Of a stretch of DNA of 7,638 nt, positions 6,882 through 7,638 are shown piece by piece. Origin of the DNA: Bacteroidales bacterium (GTDB taxonomy: Bacteria; Bacteroidota; Bacteroidia; Bacteroidales; UBA10428). The stretch is from contig JAFGQQ010000225.1 in assembly GCA_016935595.1 (NCBI GenBank), positions 1 to 7,638 of the forward strand. Reading direction: 5' to 3'. Both the position numbers and the translations under genes were made by a program. The first letter of the stretch is position 1, and each line of letters opens with the position of its first letter. The notes beneath the pieces were generated by a model. That model was not told the DNA's origin. It saw nothing but the letters and a program-made list of their open reading frames with translations, and did not search any database.

Positions 6882-7637
6882 TTAAAAATTCATCCTCCAT
6901 AAAATTGATGGCATTAGCCCTATAATAGAAGCTTCTTCTATTGACTGTGTTTCAGGTTCATACATTTCGAGAAAGTGATTATGCCGATTGGTTGCATTCA
7001 TTAAGTCAACCGCTAATGTATGGCTTACTTTTCTCAAATTAATTCTATACGAAATTCTTAAATCTAACCTGAAGTAATCTTTAAATTTTTCTTTATAAAT
7101 ATTAAAATTACTATAAACGGTTTCCCCTTTTGCAATAGATGCATCCAGGTCAATTGGCAATTTTCTCTCACCTCCTGCCCATGCTATCTTTGAGTCTATT
7201 GCCAGTGTATTTTTGTTTTTTAAAGGCCATTCATATCCGCCAAGTACATTTAATATAAAATTACCGTTATAGCGGGTGTTACGCCAAATATTATCACTGC
7301 CTTTATATTTAGTATCAAATAATGATAAAGTCAGCAAGTAATAATAATTATCAGAAAAGAATTTTTCAAATGTTAACTCAACTCCATAATTCCTTCCTGT
7401 TCCTTCATTTATTAAGCGATTGAAGCTGTAATAAGAAAAACTGCTTCCAAAGTTTATTAAAGACATATAAGAACTATCTTCTTCAACCGGAATATTATAT
7501 AAACGCTGATAATAAGTTTCAATTTTTAATCGCAGGTTTTTATTAAACAGATAATTATAACCAAGCACAAAGTGGTCGCTTCTTGAAAGTTCGAGATTTC
7601 TGTTTGGTTCGGAATATGTAAAATTGGTGGTGTCGAG
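6882..7637 (-). CDS. TonB-dependent receptor, C-terminal beta-barrel part (5' end beyond the window)
   Basis: The frame is open from the right edge to a TAA at 6884-6882 and shows 251 residues. The GTG at 7568-7566 is not the start, because 23 more codons upstream continue the same barrel sequence, with SEPNRNLELSRSDHF reading straight into VLGYNYLF. The sequence is alternating hydrophobic and aromatic strands with turns typical of the last strands of outer-membrane receptors: LRLKIETYYQRLYNIPVE, EGTGRNYGVELTFEKFF, YNGNFILNVLGGYEW, FRLDLRISYRINLR, VDLMNATNRHNH and a final GLMPSILWRMNF. The terminal Phe is the usual barrel-assembly signal. The family imports siderophores, vitamins or glycans using TonB energy. 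The plug domain and any N-terminal carboxypeptidase-like domain lie outside the window, so the substrate cannot be inferred. No SusD gene follows downstream. It converges on the sensor-phosphatase gene with a 22-nt gap that contains no clear terminator hairpin. Confidence 0.88.
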   Translation of the reverse strand, partial: LDTTNFTYSEPNRNLELSRSDHFVLGYNYLFNKNLRLKIETYYQRLYNIPVEEDSSYMSLINFGSSFSYYSFNRLINEGTGRNYGVELTFEKFFSDNYYYLLTLSLFDTKYKGSDNIWRNTRYNGNFILNVLGGYEWPLKNKNTLAIDSKIAWAGGERKLPIDLDASIAKGETVYSNFNIYKEKFKDYFRLDLRISYRINLRKVSHTLAVDLMNATNRHNHFLEMYEPETQSIEEASIIGLMPSILWRMNF

Positions 7638-7638
7638 A

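Noticed and set aside
6882..7568. A short 228-residue protein starting at the GTG at 7568
   Set aside because: The frame stays open for 23 more codons to the window edge and those codons encode receptor-barrel sequence, so the gene begins outside the window.

Overview
The window looks like a chromosomal stretch from an AT-rich member of the Bacteroidota, probably an environmental Bacteroidales/Marinilabiliales-like lineage. The basis is the protein families present: a periplasmic two-component-type propeller with a Y_Y_Y domain joined to a SpoIIE phosphatase, a TonB-dependent receptor barrel, and an acyl-CoA synthetase of a form I recall from Bacteroidota. Start codons also lack strong Shine-Dalgarno sequences, and the intergenic DNA is very AT-rich. 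This placement is inference from family knowledge; no marker gene is present.

Layout. Positions 1-220 carry no protein gene. They are visibly richer in G+C than the rest and packed with inverted repeats. On the minus strand, the pieces of a tRNA (acceptor 5' strand, D-arm, anticodon arm) appear in the right order and spacing, but the D-loop is interrupted by about 84 nt made of two 36-nt hairpins. The left window edge cuts this element. After an AT-rich leader (220-397) comes a membrane-targeted toast-rack/DUF2154-type protein with repeated G-x-GE motifs (398-1216). A 219-nt AT-rich gap follows; it ends in a long hairpin just ahead of a long-chain acyl-CoA synthetase gene (1436-3343). Only 54 nt later, on the same strand, is a 1153-residue sensor-effector (3398-6859): signal peptide, beta-propeller, Y_Y_Y domain, one membrane helix, coiled coil and SpoIIE/PP2C phosphatase. 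On the minus strand, separated by 22 nt, is the C-terminal half of a TonB-dependent receptor barrel that runs off the right edge (6882-7637).

How the genes may work together. The acyl-CoA synthetase and the sensor-phosphatase are close enough to share a transcript. The sensor's architecture implies that something recognised in the periplasm controls cytoplasmic dephosphorylation of a partner, by family analogy an anti-sigma-factor antagonist. No such partner or anti-sigma kinase is in the window. I see no defence system, mobile-element gene or CRISPR array. The least ordinary items are the interrupted tRNA-like element at the left edge and the charged insert inside the propeller of the phosphatase.
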